Assembly: GCA_025449115.1 (NCBI GenBank)
Contig: JAHLKC010000017.1
Span: 248,001 to 312,000 of the forward strand
Reading direction: 5' to 3'
Length of the DNA: 64,000 nucleotides
Origin: Chytridium lagenaria
Lineage: Eukaryota > Chytridiomycota > Chytridiomycetes > Chytridiales > Chytridiaceae
Shown here: in pieces, positions 21,687 to 33,790 of the stretch
Position numbering within the stretch: position 1 is the first letter of the stretch
Layout: every line of letters begins with the position of its first letter
Made by a program: the position numbers and the translations under genes
Notes under the pieces: generated by a model
What the model saw: only the letters and a program-made list of their open reading frames with translations
What the model was told of the DNA's origin: nothing
The model's database searches: none

Positions 21687-23691
21687 TTATAAGGAAGGAA
21701 GATTGAACAACATCTGCGCATTCTCCGTCGACCTTTTCCCCAATCTCCTCTGCTGGCAGACCGTAGCAATCAGCAACAGCCTGCACGACATGCGGAAGCA
21801 AAGCTGGCTCATTGACTTTTGGCAACGGTTTCACATTCCTCGGTGTCAGATAAGGGCAATCCGTCTCAACCATCAGCCGATCCAATGGGATCTTATTCAC
21901 GATAGCCGCCAACCCAGCTCCACGTCCAGGTCTCAAATCCGCAACCCATCCAGTAATACCAATATGAAGACCCAGCCCTAAATATGTGGCGACGACTTCT
22001 TCAGATTCTCCAGTGAAACAATGGATAACACCTTTCAAAGATGTCAATTGAGGACGTGCGGAAAGGGAAGTGGTGAGCATTTCGACGGTTTTATCAAAGG
22101 CGGAACGTTCGTGGAGAAATAGAGGGAGGTCGAGGTCTAAAGCAAGGTCGATTTGTTGCTGAAACATGGCTATTTGATCGCTGGGAGTCGAGAAGTTGCG
22201 GTCGAAATCGAGACCACATTCGCCAACAGCGACAACAATATCGCGGTTCTCAAGTATGAGGGTACGAAGGTCCGCGATAATATTCGGATTCTTTAATGCA
22301 TGACCGGCGTCGTGAGGATGAACACCTAATTGACGAAGAAAATGTCAGGGATACCGTGGAAAGGAGAGAAACGGAAAAGGAAGTTGAAATTACCAACTGT
22401 GCATGTGAGTTTTGGGAACCTCTCGCTCGCGTTATCCATCGCATTAAACTTTTTACACATCTCTATTCCTTCCTTGCTCCCCTTCAACGAAGTCCCTGTT
22501 AACATAATATGCACCACATTCGCATCCCTCCTTGCACGCTCCAATACCTCCGGAAGATGATGCTCTGGAAACGATTTGTTATACAGATTCGCTCCAATAT
22601 CAACAATGTTCCCGCAGAACGGTATCGGGGGAGGAGGTGCTTTCTGGTTCTTCTTTTTGCCTTCCACATGAATCGCGTTGCCCTTTCCTTCTCCTTGTTT
22701 CACTTTCGGGGTGTTGTGACCAACGGATTCAGATGAAGGTATAGGCTGAGAAACCTTTTTGTTTTTGGAGCCGGTTGCCACAAAGACGTAGCCCTCGTTG
22801 ATCAATGCTCTTGCGATCCTAAATTCGCGTAGGATAAAGCGTTAGGCGTTGTCTAAGGAGAAAAGCGTTTAAATGCAAGATAGACTCACGCCGCAATATT
22901 TCTCGAATCGTCGATACCACTGTGATGACGTCCAATGAGAGGTAGCTTTAAGTCGGTCAGCATGTTCGTCATGCCATGGGCAGGAACGCCTTTGAATTGG
23001 GAGAAAGCTTCTTAACATTGTTCCATCTTGACAAAAGTTCTGGCGCTGTCGTCAAGTTGCTCGCTTTCAATTGTTTAACGAGCATCTGGTTGAGATCCCA
23101 ATCTCCACATGTGACCACAAGACAGTTAGAGTTGTTAAGACCTTCTTGGATTAGATAGTCCTATTTGAGATTCAGTATTTTTGAAGTAATATAACGATTA
23201 TCAGACTTACGTTGAATCGGCTCAGTACTTCAGGAAACACTGGTGCAGAATCCACTTGTGCTTGTTGGATGCCCGTCAGTTTTGTGCAGAATGCTGACAG
23301 GACCGGATGGTGGATCGGCTTGACATAGGTGTGAAACTCTGAAACGATCGGGCATCCCGGCAGCGTAGTATCGATGCATACAAAAGGAAACTCGATGATT
23401 TCTTGAGGATTCGGTGTCCTCGGTTCATCGCAAGTTGCCTCGAAATCTGCAAAGTAAGCCTTGGTAAGTTGAATGTCAAAAGCATGGTTTGTGATAAGTA
23501 CCCAAGATCCCCAGATACCTAAAAGCTTGTGCTGATGCGGCCATGGCAGTATTTGTGTGTTTGTATCTGAGACGAGTCGGAAAGCGTTTGATGGGGGATG
23601 TCGGCTGAATGCGTGTGGTTTTAATGAAGTTTGCAGATTGACGCCAACAGGGATAATTGAGAATACTGGCAAATGTTCGAGGCCAAGCCAT
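21687..23691 (-). CDS. ERI1-type 3'-5' exonuclease fused to TatD nuclease
   Basis: The N-terminus (MAWPRTFASILNY..., rich in Arg and Ser) looks like a mitochondrial presequence; a second Met (MAASAQAFRY) could give a cytosolic form. Splicing then gives YLGILDFEATCDEP, the DEDDh exonuclease motif, followed by PQEIIEFP, FHTYVKP, LTGIQQ and GRHHSGIDDSRNIA, the C-terminal His motif of ERI1/THEX1. One continuous exon (about 22818-22386) then runs from the ERI1 end (INEGYVFVATGSKNKK) through a linker into TatD (VDIGANL, IMLTGTSL). Later exons carry GVHPHDAGHA, AVGECGLDFDRN, FLHER, GVIHCFTG and VETDCPYL. ERI1 trims structured RNAs and TatD is a metal-dependent 3'-5' DNase, so a double nuclease is inferred. 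Single-base breaks occur near 23008 and 21731; the true end is probably ENAQMLFNLPSL with stop at 21687. Confidence 0.88.
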
Positions 23692-24247
23692 GACTGGAAA
23701 ATACGTCAAAGATCTTGATGTCATTCACTAACTGGTGCTGGCAGTGCAGGATGGTGACGTGACGAGCGAAGAGCAGGGTTGACATGACCAAACGTCAAAC
23801 GCTTTAATATGCAAAGCGAAATAAATTAATGTTATTGAAGTCGATAGTAAGCGCATGTGCATACACGCATAACCGGGTGTCCAGGGGGATGACGGACCGG
23901 AAATGCAGGATATCACCAGAAAAGGCGAAGGGGATGTGGGGAGAGACGGGATGGAGAGAGGTTGTAAGTACCTGAAGGCAAAACAGGGTGATAAATAGAG
24001 AATCAGCCGTAAAACAAGGCAGAAAAATGTTATGGTCATGAAGAATTAAACAAGGCCTCCCGTGGCCTATCTTTGGTGTCAGGGTTAGTATCTGAGGAGG
24101 CAAAGACGCGATTGGGAATGTTTATTGTTGGAATTGATGCTTGAATGACAGGAAACAACTCCACCGAGCAGCCGTGAAACTTTATAGGTACTTCCCTTTG
24201 CATAGATTATGAAGCAGTATAGAAATATTCTTTATTTGCAACTTCAG
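23692..24247. other. Intergenic between two leftward genes
   Basis: About 550 bases with no supported gene; promoter of the ERI1-TatD gene and 3' region of the CEP78 gene. Confidence 0.5.
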
Positions 24248-26833
24248 TTATGTTCTTTGCTCTTCCATCATATCAAGCTTATCCATAAACGCGTGAAAAT
24301 TGCGCAGAGACTGTTCAAGGATGCTGAGAAGGGTTTCTTGAACGTCTGCAGCTGCAATACATTTAAGTAAATCCGTCTAATATAATAATCGCACCTTCAT
24401 TTCTTTCCAGAGTTTTAGCTGCACCAGTTAACTGAACAATGTCTTCATTCTGCAGTTCCAAATCGGAGTCATCACCATCACAATAACTTTTGAGCTCATA
24501 TGCTGGCTGCATCGGCTGATTTCGTTGGCTGCTTTGAAGGTCTTCCTCAAAAAACTCGATGCCGTCAACTTTCACCCAACTGTCATGTCGTTGTAATGAA
24601 GCCTGAGGAGACGCGCTGAAGCCTGAGCGTTGAGTCCGACGTTCCTCCTGGCTTGTCAATATATCCGCAATCGTCTCCTTCAGACGAATGTTTTCCATCT
24701 CCAAGCTATGCAGCCTCTCATCCACAAGATGTCCATGCGCATCGTATGTATGACTATATGCATCTTCAGGCAGTGGTTGTTCAGAAGCCAAATCGTAGAA
24801 CTTGATTTTGGGAGAGGCAAACTTAGTCGGCATGGCATGTTGCTTATAGTGACGCGTTTTGTCAGCTTGTACTTTCGGTCTATTTGGATCGATAAATGCA
24901 ACCAAGGGTGTACGATTTTCTTGGGTAAACGCGGGAGGTTCCCAAGCAACTTGTGGTAATCGTGTGGGGCTGTTTGCTCTCTTCAACGGCAATGGTTGCT
25001 TCGTCTCTCTAGCGGACCCTCGACGAGATCTGGCAAGTCGATCTGACCGTACATTCTGAAGCGAGTCTTTGATACTTCCAGATGATAGCGAGGAAGCAGG
25101 TCTCGAGATGGCTGTGGGCTTGGGGAATGATCTTTTCTTCAGAGAGCTGATAGTATGTCTGACCGAGGCGTTGGGCGGAGAATGTCGCGAGACGATGTCG
25201 AAAAAGCTGCAGAGGAGTGGATATTCAGGATCGAGCCAAAAAAGATCGGTTTGAGCGTTTGTAATCTACCAAATTGTGTCAATACAAGTTTGAACATAAC
25301 CTAATTCCAACGTACCCTTTTTGCATTGATGTTATTCAACTCAAGGGCTCTCTCAGTGTTTCTATCCAGCTTTTCAAAGATAATATTCTGCAAAAGTCGA
25401 TCTTATAGTAAGGTTACTTTACGTCGTATGTGAAAAAACTCAAATACCAATTTTGTTATTTCGAATATCGACGATCATAACTTCCCCATTAATTTTCACC
25501 ATTTGCTCAACAAATCTTCCACCAGCGTCCGTTATACCGTTCATCTGCAAATCTAGCGCTAAACGCAAAATTAAGAAAACCTCCCAAAAACTAGAAAGCA
25601 CCTAGCAACCCCATTTCTTCCCTCAAACTCTCCATGATCGCAGTACATCCATCATCCCCAATACAGTTACAGCTAAGATTGACTCGAATGAATGTGGAAT
25701 GAAGAGTAGGTGTTTCGGCCAGCGGGGCGTTAACGGATTTCGTGACATATCCTTCTCGAAGTGGATCGGAGGGATGAGCTCGAAGTGTCGTTTCCCATAA
25801 CGCGGCTTGTCTTTGTACTGCCTGGCTCTGCATATTATATTAAAACAAAATATTGCAGTCATCATTACTTTAGCAAATCCGAAACTAGTGCAGCACCGTC
25901 CGCTGTGAGGGCACAGGCCGAAAGGTCCAGAATTTGGAGAGCTTTTGCTCTTCGAATACCAGATGCGAGAGCTGCAATTTTACAAATCAAATGTCATAAA
26001 AAGTAAGCATTTCAACGAAACAAATGACTGCTCACATAACAAGCCCACTGTCGCCAATACCACAACGAGAGAGAGAGAGCTTTCGGATTGTTCCGTTCGA
26101 TACAAGGCCCTTTCCAAGCAACTGAAGGCATTTTGGAGACAGAGGTATCCCCGCTAATTGCAGCACTGTCACTTTTGAATTTCTCGATATGCATTCTTTA
26201 ACGGCACTGCATAGATAAAGATGAAGTGTTTTGGTGATACATTAACAGATTAGAGAAATGTAAGCAAGGCGAGATTGAAAGAAACCAAACAAACCTGGAC
26301 AGGTATACAGAGAGCCTCATTAATCTTTCTACTGAAAGCCGTATCCTCTTCGCCTCTTCTAATTTTGTCGGCCGCGTGTCTAGCTTCTTCACAGGACTTT
26401 TCGATTTAAGTGTTTTTTTTAAGCCGATGAATAGACGAAGGATGGTGCTCTAAGTTCAGAATATTCAATACTTGACACAATTATCGCTACTCACCCGAAC
26501 CGAGAGCGTCCGAAAATATATGAATTTCACCCAGATCTGTATTCGTCTTTAACGCTTTCAATATAGGTTCCCATTCTTCATCCCTCTTCAATTTATCTCC
26601 ATCGATGTGGAGTTTGTTGCATAGCTCGAGGTATGTTGAAACGACGTGGGGGAGGAGTGGGCGTTGTTTTTGCTGGCAGGCGCTAAAGTAAGCTTGTCCG
26701 AAAGAAGTGTTACCCCCTTTATCTTAAGCAATCAGCCGTTAGTCTGTTGGTGGTCTTTCATTTAAGAAATAAGTTCTTCGAGGGCCTCGCATTGCTTACC
26801 CAGGATGCCTGTTCGACTTGTTGGGCGAGTCAT
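24248..26833 (-). CDS. CEP78: CEP78-like centrosomal leucine-rich-repeat protein
   Basis: ATG at 26833 opens MTRPTSRTGIL. The next exon (GQAYFSACQQKQRPLLPHV and WEPILKALKTNTDLGEIHI) matches the CEP78 N-terminus. Later exons carry leucine-rich repeats of ribonuclease-inhibitor type: VTVLQLAGIPLSPKCLQLL, IRKLSLSRCGIGDSGLV, LQILDLSACALTADGAALV, FIRVNLSCNCIGDDGCTAI, LDLQMNGITDAGG and VMIVDIRNNKIG. A Ser/Arg-rich stretch and a coiled coil (HSLEMENIRLKETIADIL) follow. The last exon ends with MMEEQRT and a stop at 24248. CEP78 sits at mature centrioles and basal bodies in animals and helps build cilia. Its presence points to a flagellated organism. Many short introns make the exact splicing approximate. 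Confidence 0.85.
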
Positions 26834-27049
26834 CGTCTCCAAAGCTACTCCAACTTGTCAGAAACCAGTTGAGGTTGTTTTGAGAAATTTGGTCGGCATG
26901 GAAACGAACGAGGATGAGATGGAGATTGACTCCTACCTTGTCGGGAAGGACGATATGGGGAATGCTGGAGGTGGGCATTGCTTCTTGTGGTATCCGTGTG
27001 CTTTTTTGCCTTAATGTTTTATGCATAACGCTTATGCTGTAAGTTAGAG

Positions 27050-28891
27050 AAGGAGAATTACCATGATCCGATACCAAAGCCAGAAGCGTTAACATGTTCA
27101 TCGTATGAGATTCTACCTTATGTTTGTTATCGAGGTTATGTTACGTTGGCTGATGTATTTAAAGGTGTCAGCTGTGCATCCATGTCCGATATACTCGACA
27201 GCTACCACAAGAAACATGGTTGGATTTACTCTCTCTGCTATAATCCTACTTTAATTTATTACTATTGCAAGACTCACAGCTTTTATCCTTTAGAAATGGC
27301 TTTTTACCGGCGGTGAAGATGGATTTATTCGAAAATACGACTACTTCGCGTCAATGAATGGTGAGGGAGTTTTAACTCAGAATCAGAAGCACGGACTGGT
27401 CGATTCTATTCAAAAGGTTCTGTATATGCGCCTTCTTATGTAATTGTTAGTTGCTGGTTCATTAACTTCATACGGTTTATAGGGAGGCGTATTAGTATCG
27501 GCCTGGGAACTAGAAGAGATAACAGGACAACCTCTACAAGGTATAACTTTGTTTAAAATGGTATATATTAAGTTTTCATAGCTATTAATGGAGAGCCTAG
27601 TCTTGTGAAAAAGGACGGCGACCAACAAGTCCCAGTGGCTCCTACGAAATTTTCGCCTGTTTACAGTCTTGCAGTACAGTCTGAGGCTGCATGGTGTCTT
27701 GCCGGAGCAGAAGTAGATCCTTTCTATATTATAAGCTAATTTAATGTGTCAGTCAGGGAACATAAATTTGTATACTGTCCGGCATGATGAAGGCTATGTA
27801 AGCTCACACAATACAAAAAATTCTGATATTCTGATTTAGTGCCAACATGTCTTACGAGGCCATAAACGGCCTGTATCCGTTCTCGTCCTCGATTCCTCCG
27901 AAACTGCCGTCATATCGGGTGGCTGGGACAAAAATATTCTGGTAAATTCGAAGGTTTACAGGAGTACTCATCAACCAGCTTTGGGACTTAAATACCGGCT
28001 CTCAAGTTATGGAGTTTAAAGGGTCAAATTCACAAATCACGTCTGCTTCCTTCCAACCAACAGGACCGCCAGCCGAAGGAGTTGTAACATCTACGGATTC
28101 ACTGCTGATGGTGACGAGTTTTGATGGCTCCATCAACTTTTATGATAAAAGGGCAAGCGGGGAGAGCGTCAGGAAGTTTGCACCAGTGAGTGTACCGCCA
28201 TGGGCCATTTCGGTGAGAGAAATCATTAATTCAGTTTCTTGATTAAATATACATTAACATTCGAGCAAGGCATGTTGGGGTCCAGATGGTCAAAAAGTCT
28301 ACGCTGGACGACGTAATAGCACTGGTAACATCTGTATGTATGAAAAGACTCGTTAATATTTTGAAGTCGACGAGTTTGACTTTGGCGAAGGAAGACTCAT
28401 GAGAAACCTTAAGCTTCCAAGAGATTCAGGCGCGGTCTCCCAAGTCGCTGCCATGCCAAACGGTCGCCATATTATATGGTGAGTTTAGTACTTGAAATTA
28501 TATGCTTCAAAAGGTTTTTATTCTCGATAGCGCTTCCTTCGACAATGTCCGCCTATACGATCTTCAACACTCGGAGACTCAACCCTTAGAACTCACGGAA
28601 ACTGATCCGTTCACTCCTGTTTCTATTCCTTTTACCATCGTTCCTGGACATCATGGGGGTGTAATTTCATCACTTTGTATGTTCTCTTCTCATTTTGCAA
28701 CATCGTTTCTACTACCTTCATTTTTACAGCCTTCGCTTACCTGCATTCGGCCTCCTCCTTTCTTTCTTTTTTGTCCGCAAATAGATGTTGATTCATCCTG
28801 CCAATTCGTGTACACTACTTCCGGTTCGCGTGGATGGGAAGGAATAGCAAATAATCTTTGTTTGCTTTATGCTGTCAGAACTATACCCTAA
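27050..28891 (+). CDS. SPT8: SAGA complex subunit Spt8 (WD40 repeats)
   Basis: Short exons spell out WD40 repeats with the Spt8 hallmark FTGGEDGFIRKYDYFASMNG (near 27300-27360). They continue with GGVLVSAWELEE, FSPVYSLAVQSEAAWCLAG, GNINLYTVRHDEG, VLRGHKRPVSVLVLD, WDLNTGSQVMEFKG and MVTSFDGSINFYDKRASGE. PGHHGGVISSL and TTSGSRGWEGIANN end the protein, with a stop at 28891. Spt8 is a fungal SAGA subunit that contacts TATA-binding protein. At the 5' end, SYEILPYVCYRG and VSAVHPCPIYSTATTRNM can be read, but the first exon and start codon are not clear. The acidic N-terminus usual in Spt8 may lie upstream at 26900-26960, overlapping the start of CEP78 on the other strand. Start uncertain, identity strong. 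Confidence 0.88.
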
Positions 28892-28985
28892 GAATAAATA
28901 CCCTTTTTTTGAATTTTCAAATACAAATTCAAAATGGTACTTGGTATCTTTATTAACAATCAACATAAAAGAATTCTAAACAACA

Positions 28986-30359
28986 CTACGAGGTAAAAGC
29001 TTTTTATACATTGGCCTAATATCATTAAAAAATGGGTGCTTCAAAGCGGATATTATATGAATCCGCCTTTTTGGCGACATGGTTAGCATACGCTAATATA
29101 AAAATGTTAAAACAGATTATACATATGAATGTACCAAGATAAGGTCCAAGCAATCCGTATCATTGTCCTTCATCTTCAATTTCAACACTTGCTCTAATGA
29201 TACATCATCAGGCGTTACAAAAAATGCATCCGTTTCCACCGCTTCAAAGTTAAAGTCTCCTTTTTGTGGGACTCCTAACATGCTAAGGATATTTGTAATT
29301 AATGCGCAATCTAGGTAAAAACGATACCTGACGATTTTAGACTTTACAGCGATTTCAGAATGACCTTTGCAGGGCTTTAGTCACGCAAAATTAAACCTAT
29401 GTATACCATAGAAAATAGGTTGTCCCATTATCATTTCTATTACGTGTTAAAATAAAAAAAAGAGGAAAATTGCACCTGCCGCAATGCATCCAACACTCCA
29501 AATATCAATGCGCGCATCGTAATCTTTTGTGAATTTTTTTGCGGCAAAATCAACTGCAAACCCGATTTCTTTATCTGGCTGGAAAAATATCTCTGGTGCG
29601 CGATAAAGCACCGTTTGAATCTTTAACTGAGTTAGCAGAGCATAAAAAATATTATTTTACCTCGGGGGAATAAGGCTTGACAGGGACTGAAAAGGTTCTC
29701 GAGAGCCCGAAATCGATGATCTTGGCGATGTTTAAATTTTGAGTGGTATCTCTCGTCACGACAATGTTTTCTAGAAAAAGAATGACTTACTGCTGTATAA
29801 ATGAAATAAAAACTCACCTGGCTTGAGATCTCTGTGCATCATTTTGTGGGCTTGCAGAGTGAGCATTGGAGATGAGGAGTTGGAATGTGAAATGCTAACA
29901 TATGAGATTTATAAATTATATAAGTTATACCCTTATCTCTTCCATTTCCATTCCGCCTTTGGCGTGGCACTCCTTTATGTAGATATTGAGGTCCTTATTC
30001 GCATACTCCATGACAATAAACAATTCTGTCTTGCTAATGTAGGATTCATAAAACCTTTAAGCTCATGAGACAATACATCAGCTTCACAAAGGCTACTTTG
30101 CGATGAACGGTCGACCGGACAAGGACTTTAGAGTAATCAGTTCGCGAATTGTTGTCGCCGAAAGACCATCATCTTTGTCGACCGTTGTCACTTTGATGGC
30201 CACCAGAAGCCCATCCGAGTTACGTTGAGCCTTCAAGACTTTCCCATAGGCTCCTTTGCCAAGCTCCTCCAAAATTTGGTATCGATCCCAGACAGTGGCA
30301 ACGTCATCGTTATAGTCCCAAGCATGAATGAAGATGTCCGAATGAAACAAAATTGTCAC
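28986..30359 (-). CDS. CDK-like (CMGC) serine/threonine protein kinase
   Basis: ATG at 30359 precedes YQILEELGKGAYGKV, the glycine loop. The lysine in VAIKV and ATTIRE of the C-helix (in place of PSTAIRE) follow. Downstream exons give ELFIVMEYANKDL, MMHRDLKP (catalytic loop), IAKIIDFGLSRTF (DFG), TVLYRAPEIFF, DIWSVGCIAA and MSPKRRIHIISALKHPF, ending near 28986. The kinase is therefore complete in its key residues. At least eight short introns are present and a single-base break lies near 30110 (GRPFIAK versus STVHRK). It is atypical of the main cell-cycle CDKs because of the long insert after YRAPE (FQPDKEIGFAVDFAAKKF). Cyclin partner and substrates cannot be told from sequence. Confidence 0.82.
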
Positions 30360-30371
30360 AAGTCTGATTTA

Positions 30372-31644
30372 TTATTGGAATGCATATAGTTGGAGCGACG
30401 TGAAAACGACCTGCGCTTCCTCGTCGGCAAGAACATATCGTTGATCCTCAAGCAACTCAAGGATTCCTCTACTTTTCTTTCCGATATCATGACTGGAGTT
30501 ATTGCTATACACGCGAACTAACCCCATCAAGTGCTCCACGAACAGCCTTATCACGTCCCCTCTCACACTCTCACCCCACCCCTTAAGATCCCTCAATAGC
30601 TTATCCGGAGCAACCAAAAACACCCCCCGTCGTTCTACCACCCCATAAATTCTAAATCTCGCATGAACCAGGTCTATGTTTGAAACACGCTCCGCGCAAC
30701 CTCCAATGCCTCATAAACCATCTCACACTTTAACAAACTCTGTAACCGCAATAGCTGTGATTCGATATCCAAAACGACGGGATTAAATACGCTGAACCTA
30801 TCCTCCAAGAACCCATGCAACTCATCAATGGGAATCACTGAGAATATCACTCATCATTGATCGGAATACCATATGACTCTCAGGTACAATCTTGAATTCT
30901 TGTCCAAACACTTGCATTTGAACGTCCCCCAACCATCTCTCAAAGCAAGCTTCGATGCTCTTGTTAATTTCTTTCGCGTCCTCTTCAATATCAACACCCC
31001 GAATTATCTCAACGCCCTCATATTTGTCAAACGAGCCTTCATGTGCACAGATATAAAAATATGCCCATCCCGCAATTCTCGAATCAAATTCATAAGTTTT
31101 TCCTTGTAATTTTGCTGTACCGCGCTTGCGAGTGAATCATGAACAAGCCGTTCAAAAAACCTCGCATCTCCTTCAACCCAAACCTTTTGGCATTCGGCGA
31201 GGGAAGCGTGAAGGTGGGTCGAAAGGTTTGCTTGAGAAAAGAAAACAATCATAAAGCCACAGTTGTAGTGACTCATAAACCTCAACTGGAGCACCGTACA
31301 GTGTTGCATTTGTAGGTGACGTAAACTTTGCAAGTTCGATGGTTTGAAAGGAGAGTCCGCGACTGGATGTTTTGGTATGGTTGCCAACCAGCAACAAGAT
31401 CTGGAGATATTAAGGGTACTTGTGATTCACGTTTAAATTTTTGGATAAGTCCCAACGAGATCTGTGCCTTCACAGGTTATCAGCGTGTCGCATAGATTGT
31501 AGATATCCTGTATCGCTCTTCCTGTTACACCATTTCGCGCTTGACACAGAAACGCGCCTCTTCCCGCCACTATCTGCTAATGACAAGGCTTTCCCTTTCA
31601 ACCAGAGCAACATGTGACAGAGGTTTCAACATCACGGACGCCAT
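30372..31644 (-). CDS. Unrecognised helical protein
   Basis: From ATG at 31644 (MASVMLKPLSHVALVERE) several short exons can be followed. AIQDIYNLCDTLITCEGTDL, FQTIELAKFTSPTNATLY and HASLAECQKVWVEGDARF are followed by a helical segment (YKEKLMNLIRELRDGHIF) and VDIEEDAKEINKSIEACF. After DELHGFLEDRFSVF the C-terminus is GVFLVAPDKLLRDLKGWGE and FTSLQLYAFQ, stop at 30372. The start of the kinase gene lies only 12 bases beyond this stop, and both genes run leftwards. I recognise no family. The helical character fits a scaffold or tethering protein, and a remnant of a dynein heavy-chain tail was considered without proof. Frame breaks and splicing are uncertain. Confidence 0.4.
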
Positions 31645-32016
31645 GATATTTGCCCTGGTCTGTGACTTGTAATAACATCCCTCAACTCATTGATAAATGA
31701 GATAGAAGAAAAACCTGTCCACACGTTTCACCCGAATACTTGTTCTCATTTTGACCCCGTCATATTCCACGTTACGGTTCTATCGTCACTAGCAGTTGGC
31801 GGCGGAGCTCTAAGGTCCCTCCATCTTTCTTCGAATGCGTTCGTTTTTCGCGCTCTCTTCAAAAAGACGCGTAACTATCTCAATAGGAAACGGCGGAGTA
31901 TGCTGCACGAAAACGACAGCAACAATCCGACACATTGGTTCATGGCGACACTATGCTCGAATTCCCGACGAAGCAGTAAAGCCTTTTCAATCTGGATGTA
32001 ATGTGACTTTAAGGAT

Positions 32017-33633
32017 TCATTGGAATGAGGATCTCGGCCCGCGAGACCCAGTAATGGAAGACCAGGGGTGTTCGAGAGAATTCCGAAGGGAGAACTCCCA
32101 CCGGATTTTGAAGAGATGGGTTTTGAGGTTAAATTCTGTGACGGTGACCTTTTGCCATTCGTCCGACTCAGATGGAGGAATGGAAAGAATACGACCGCTT
32201 TTTTTTGGAGGAACGCCGTAAGTTTCTACCTCTCCCGTTTGTTCTACCACGGCGACAAAGGCGTCAATTTCGTCTTGATCGAAAAAGTAGTCCAGTGGGA
32301 AGATCCAGCCAACGTCACGCATGGCTTCCTCGACGTTTCGACGGGGGCCATGGGGAACAGGCTCCACAAATTGATCGTGATGTAGTATAGGCATATCAAA
32401 TATTTCGTCATTATCATGATCATGCAAAAGATCGTGATCAAAATCTCGTTCGGAAGGTTCACCTTCCGAGAACACAATCGTGTTTGCGGGAACAATAATT
32501 TGTTCCAATACTGTTCCCTTCATTAGCTCTGACATCGATGTTGATGGCGTCAGCCTCCCACGTAGACGCGGTGGTTTGGGGAGGTCGTAAGCTTTAAGAA
32601 TATCTCTGACTATGATCCGCGGTTTTGTGCCTTTTGAAGGTGACAGCAGGCGTTGGTAATTATTTACCGTCTCGCGAAGAGCTTTTGGGATATGAAGTTG
32701 AAGCCCAGATGTGGCTTCACCGAAAGGCTGATTCGCACTGAAGGAATGTTTTCGCAAAGAAAGACCTGTGGATGGTCCATGGGGCGGATGCAGGTAGTAA
32801 TGTATCCCACGACGGGGATGCTCCTCATGGCCAAGCAAAGGAGGATGAAGCCCACTTTGAAGGTTCCGTGGTCTAATCTGCTTCAGAGCGTCTTTGACGA
32901 CGCTAAGCAACATTTTTCTTGTGATGTTAGAGAGTGGGCGTCTACGACGAGGTAGAACGTATCCTGCATCCGCCGATTCAACAGGAGGCTTGTGGCTTCT
33001 CAGTCGATCAAACGCAAATGCGGATGCGGCTCGAGTTGGTGACCCGGCTCGACTCTCATACATACTCGAACGAGCGGAAAGCGATACGAGTTTCCGCTGT
33101 CGTCCACTTCCACTCATCCGTGTAGGGCTCCGGGATCCAGCAGTCCCAGGTTTGATGAACGCAATCGCATCTAATTCCCTGAATCCTTCCAACCGTTTTT
33201 TGAGCTCTGGTGGGAGTTCTGCGGTTCTGGGCCGAGCGATCCGACCTATACGGTCATGTTTCACAGGTGGTGGGAGACAGCTTTCATCATCAGATTCGAT
33301 GGGTTCTTGGCTGGGTTCTTTGTGGAAGTCGTAGCGGATATTGGCGGCGAGGTTGAAGGAAACCTTTGCGGGAGAGCGACGTTGATGACGTCTGTGACGG
33401 GTGCGCAGGATGACGTCTTCACCAAAGAAGACTTCGAGGAACCGTTGCTCGGCAAGGGACCACCGCGACTCAGTGTTCTCGACCGTGACGTAGTCAGTGC
33501 TCATGGTGTGAGAGGGATTGCCATCAAGAAAATCCAAGGTGGGTAAGTCGGAGGTGTAATGTTGAATACAGGAGTAACTTATATATTCGTGTATGAGTGG
33601 TGTATCTTTACTTTCATTTCGAGATATTTGCAA
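32017..33633 (-). CDS. Unrecognised Arg/Ser/Pro-rich protein
   Basis: A long open exon of 538 codons. The start is ATG at 33633 or, more likely, at 33504 (MSTDYVTVENTESRW). It is rich in Arg, Ser and Pro up to about residue 370 (SRSPTRMSGSGRQRK, PRRRRPLSNITRKM), then acidic and His-rich (HDLLHDHDNDEIFD). It ends with a folded-looking part (VEEAMRDVGWIFPLDYFF, EWQKVTVTEFNLKTHLFKI). After the stop at 32017 related sequence may continue leftwards in shifted frames (ALLLRREFEHSVAMNQ; PPFPIEIVTRLFEESAK near 31960-31840). This recalls the start of axonemal dynein heavy chains of the DNAH1 type, but I cannot prove it, and a complete heavy chain cannot fit before the kinase gene. No function assigned. 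Confidence 0.5.
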   Translation of the reverse strand: MQISRNESKDTPLIHEYISYSCIQHYTSDLPTLDFLDGNPSHTMSTDYVTVENTESRWSLAEQRFLEVFFGEDVILRTRHRRHQRRSPAKVSFNLAANIRYDFHKEPSQEPIESDDESCLPPPVKHDRIGRIARPRTAELPPELKKRLEGFRELDAIAFIKPGTAGSRSPTRMSGSGRQRKLVSLSARSSMYESRAGSPTRAASAFAFDRLRSHKPPVESADAGYVLPRRRRPLSNITRKMLLSVVKDALKQIRPRNLQSGLHPPLLGHEEHPRRGIHYYLHPPHGPSTGLSLRKHSFSANQPFGEATSGLQLHIPKALRETVNNYQRLLSPSKGTKPRIIVRDILKAYDLPKPPRLRGRLTPSTSMSELMKGTVLEQIIVPANTIVFSEGEPSERDFDHDLLHDHDNDEIFDMPILHHDQFVEPVPHGPRRNVEEAMRDVGWIFPLDYFFDQDEIDAFVAVVEQTGEVETYGVPPKKSGRILSIPPSESDEWQKVTVTEFNLKTHLFKIRWEFSLRNSLEHPWSSITGSRGPRSSFQ

Positions 33634-33790
33634 GGGCGGGAAAACATATATTGTAGGGAAAATACGTTAAGAAAAATATATAAAAAACAAGGGTGAGTGA
33701 AAGGAAAGCTGTAGTGTTAAACTATAAACATGGTCAAAAAGGTCTTCAATTTACATACGAACTTCGCCAATAAATCTACAGAACATTGCT

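Noticed and set aside
26805..27014. 70-codon plus-strand frame over the start of CEP78
   Set aside because: It could hold the missing acidic N-terminus of Spt8, but no convincing splice path to the next exon was found, so it is only mentioned under SPT8.
32068..33546. Several plus-strand frames opposite the 538-codon minus frame
   Set aside because: Shadows of the minus frame with biased composition and no recognisable domains.
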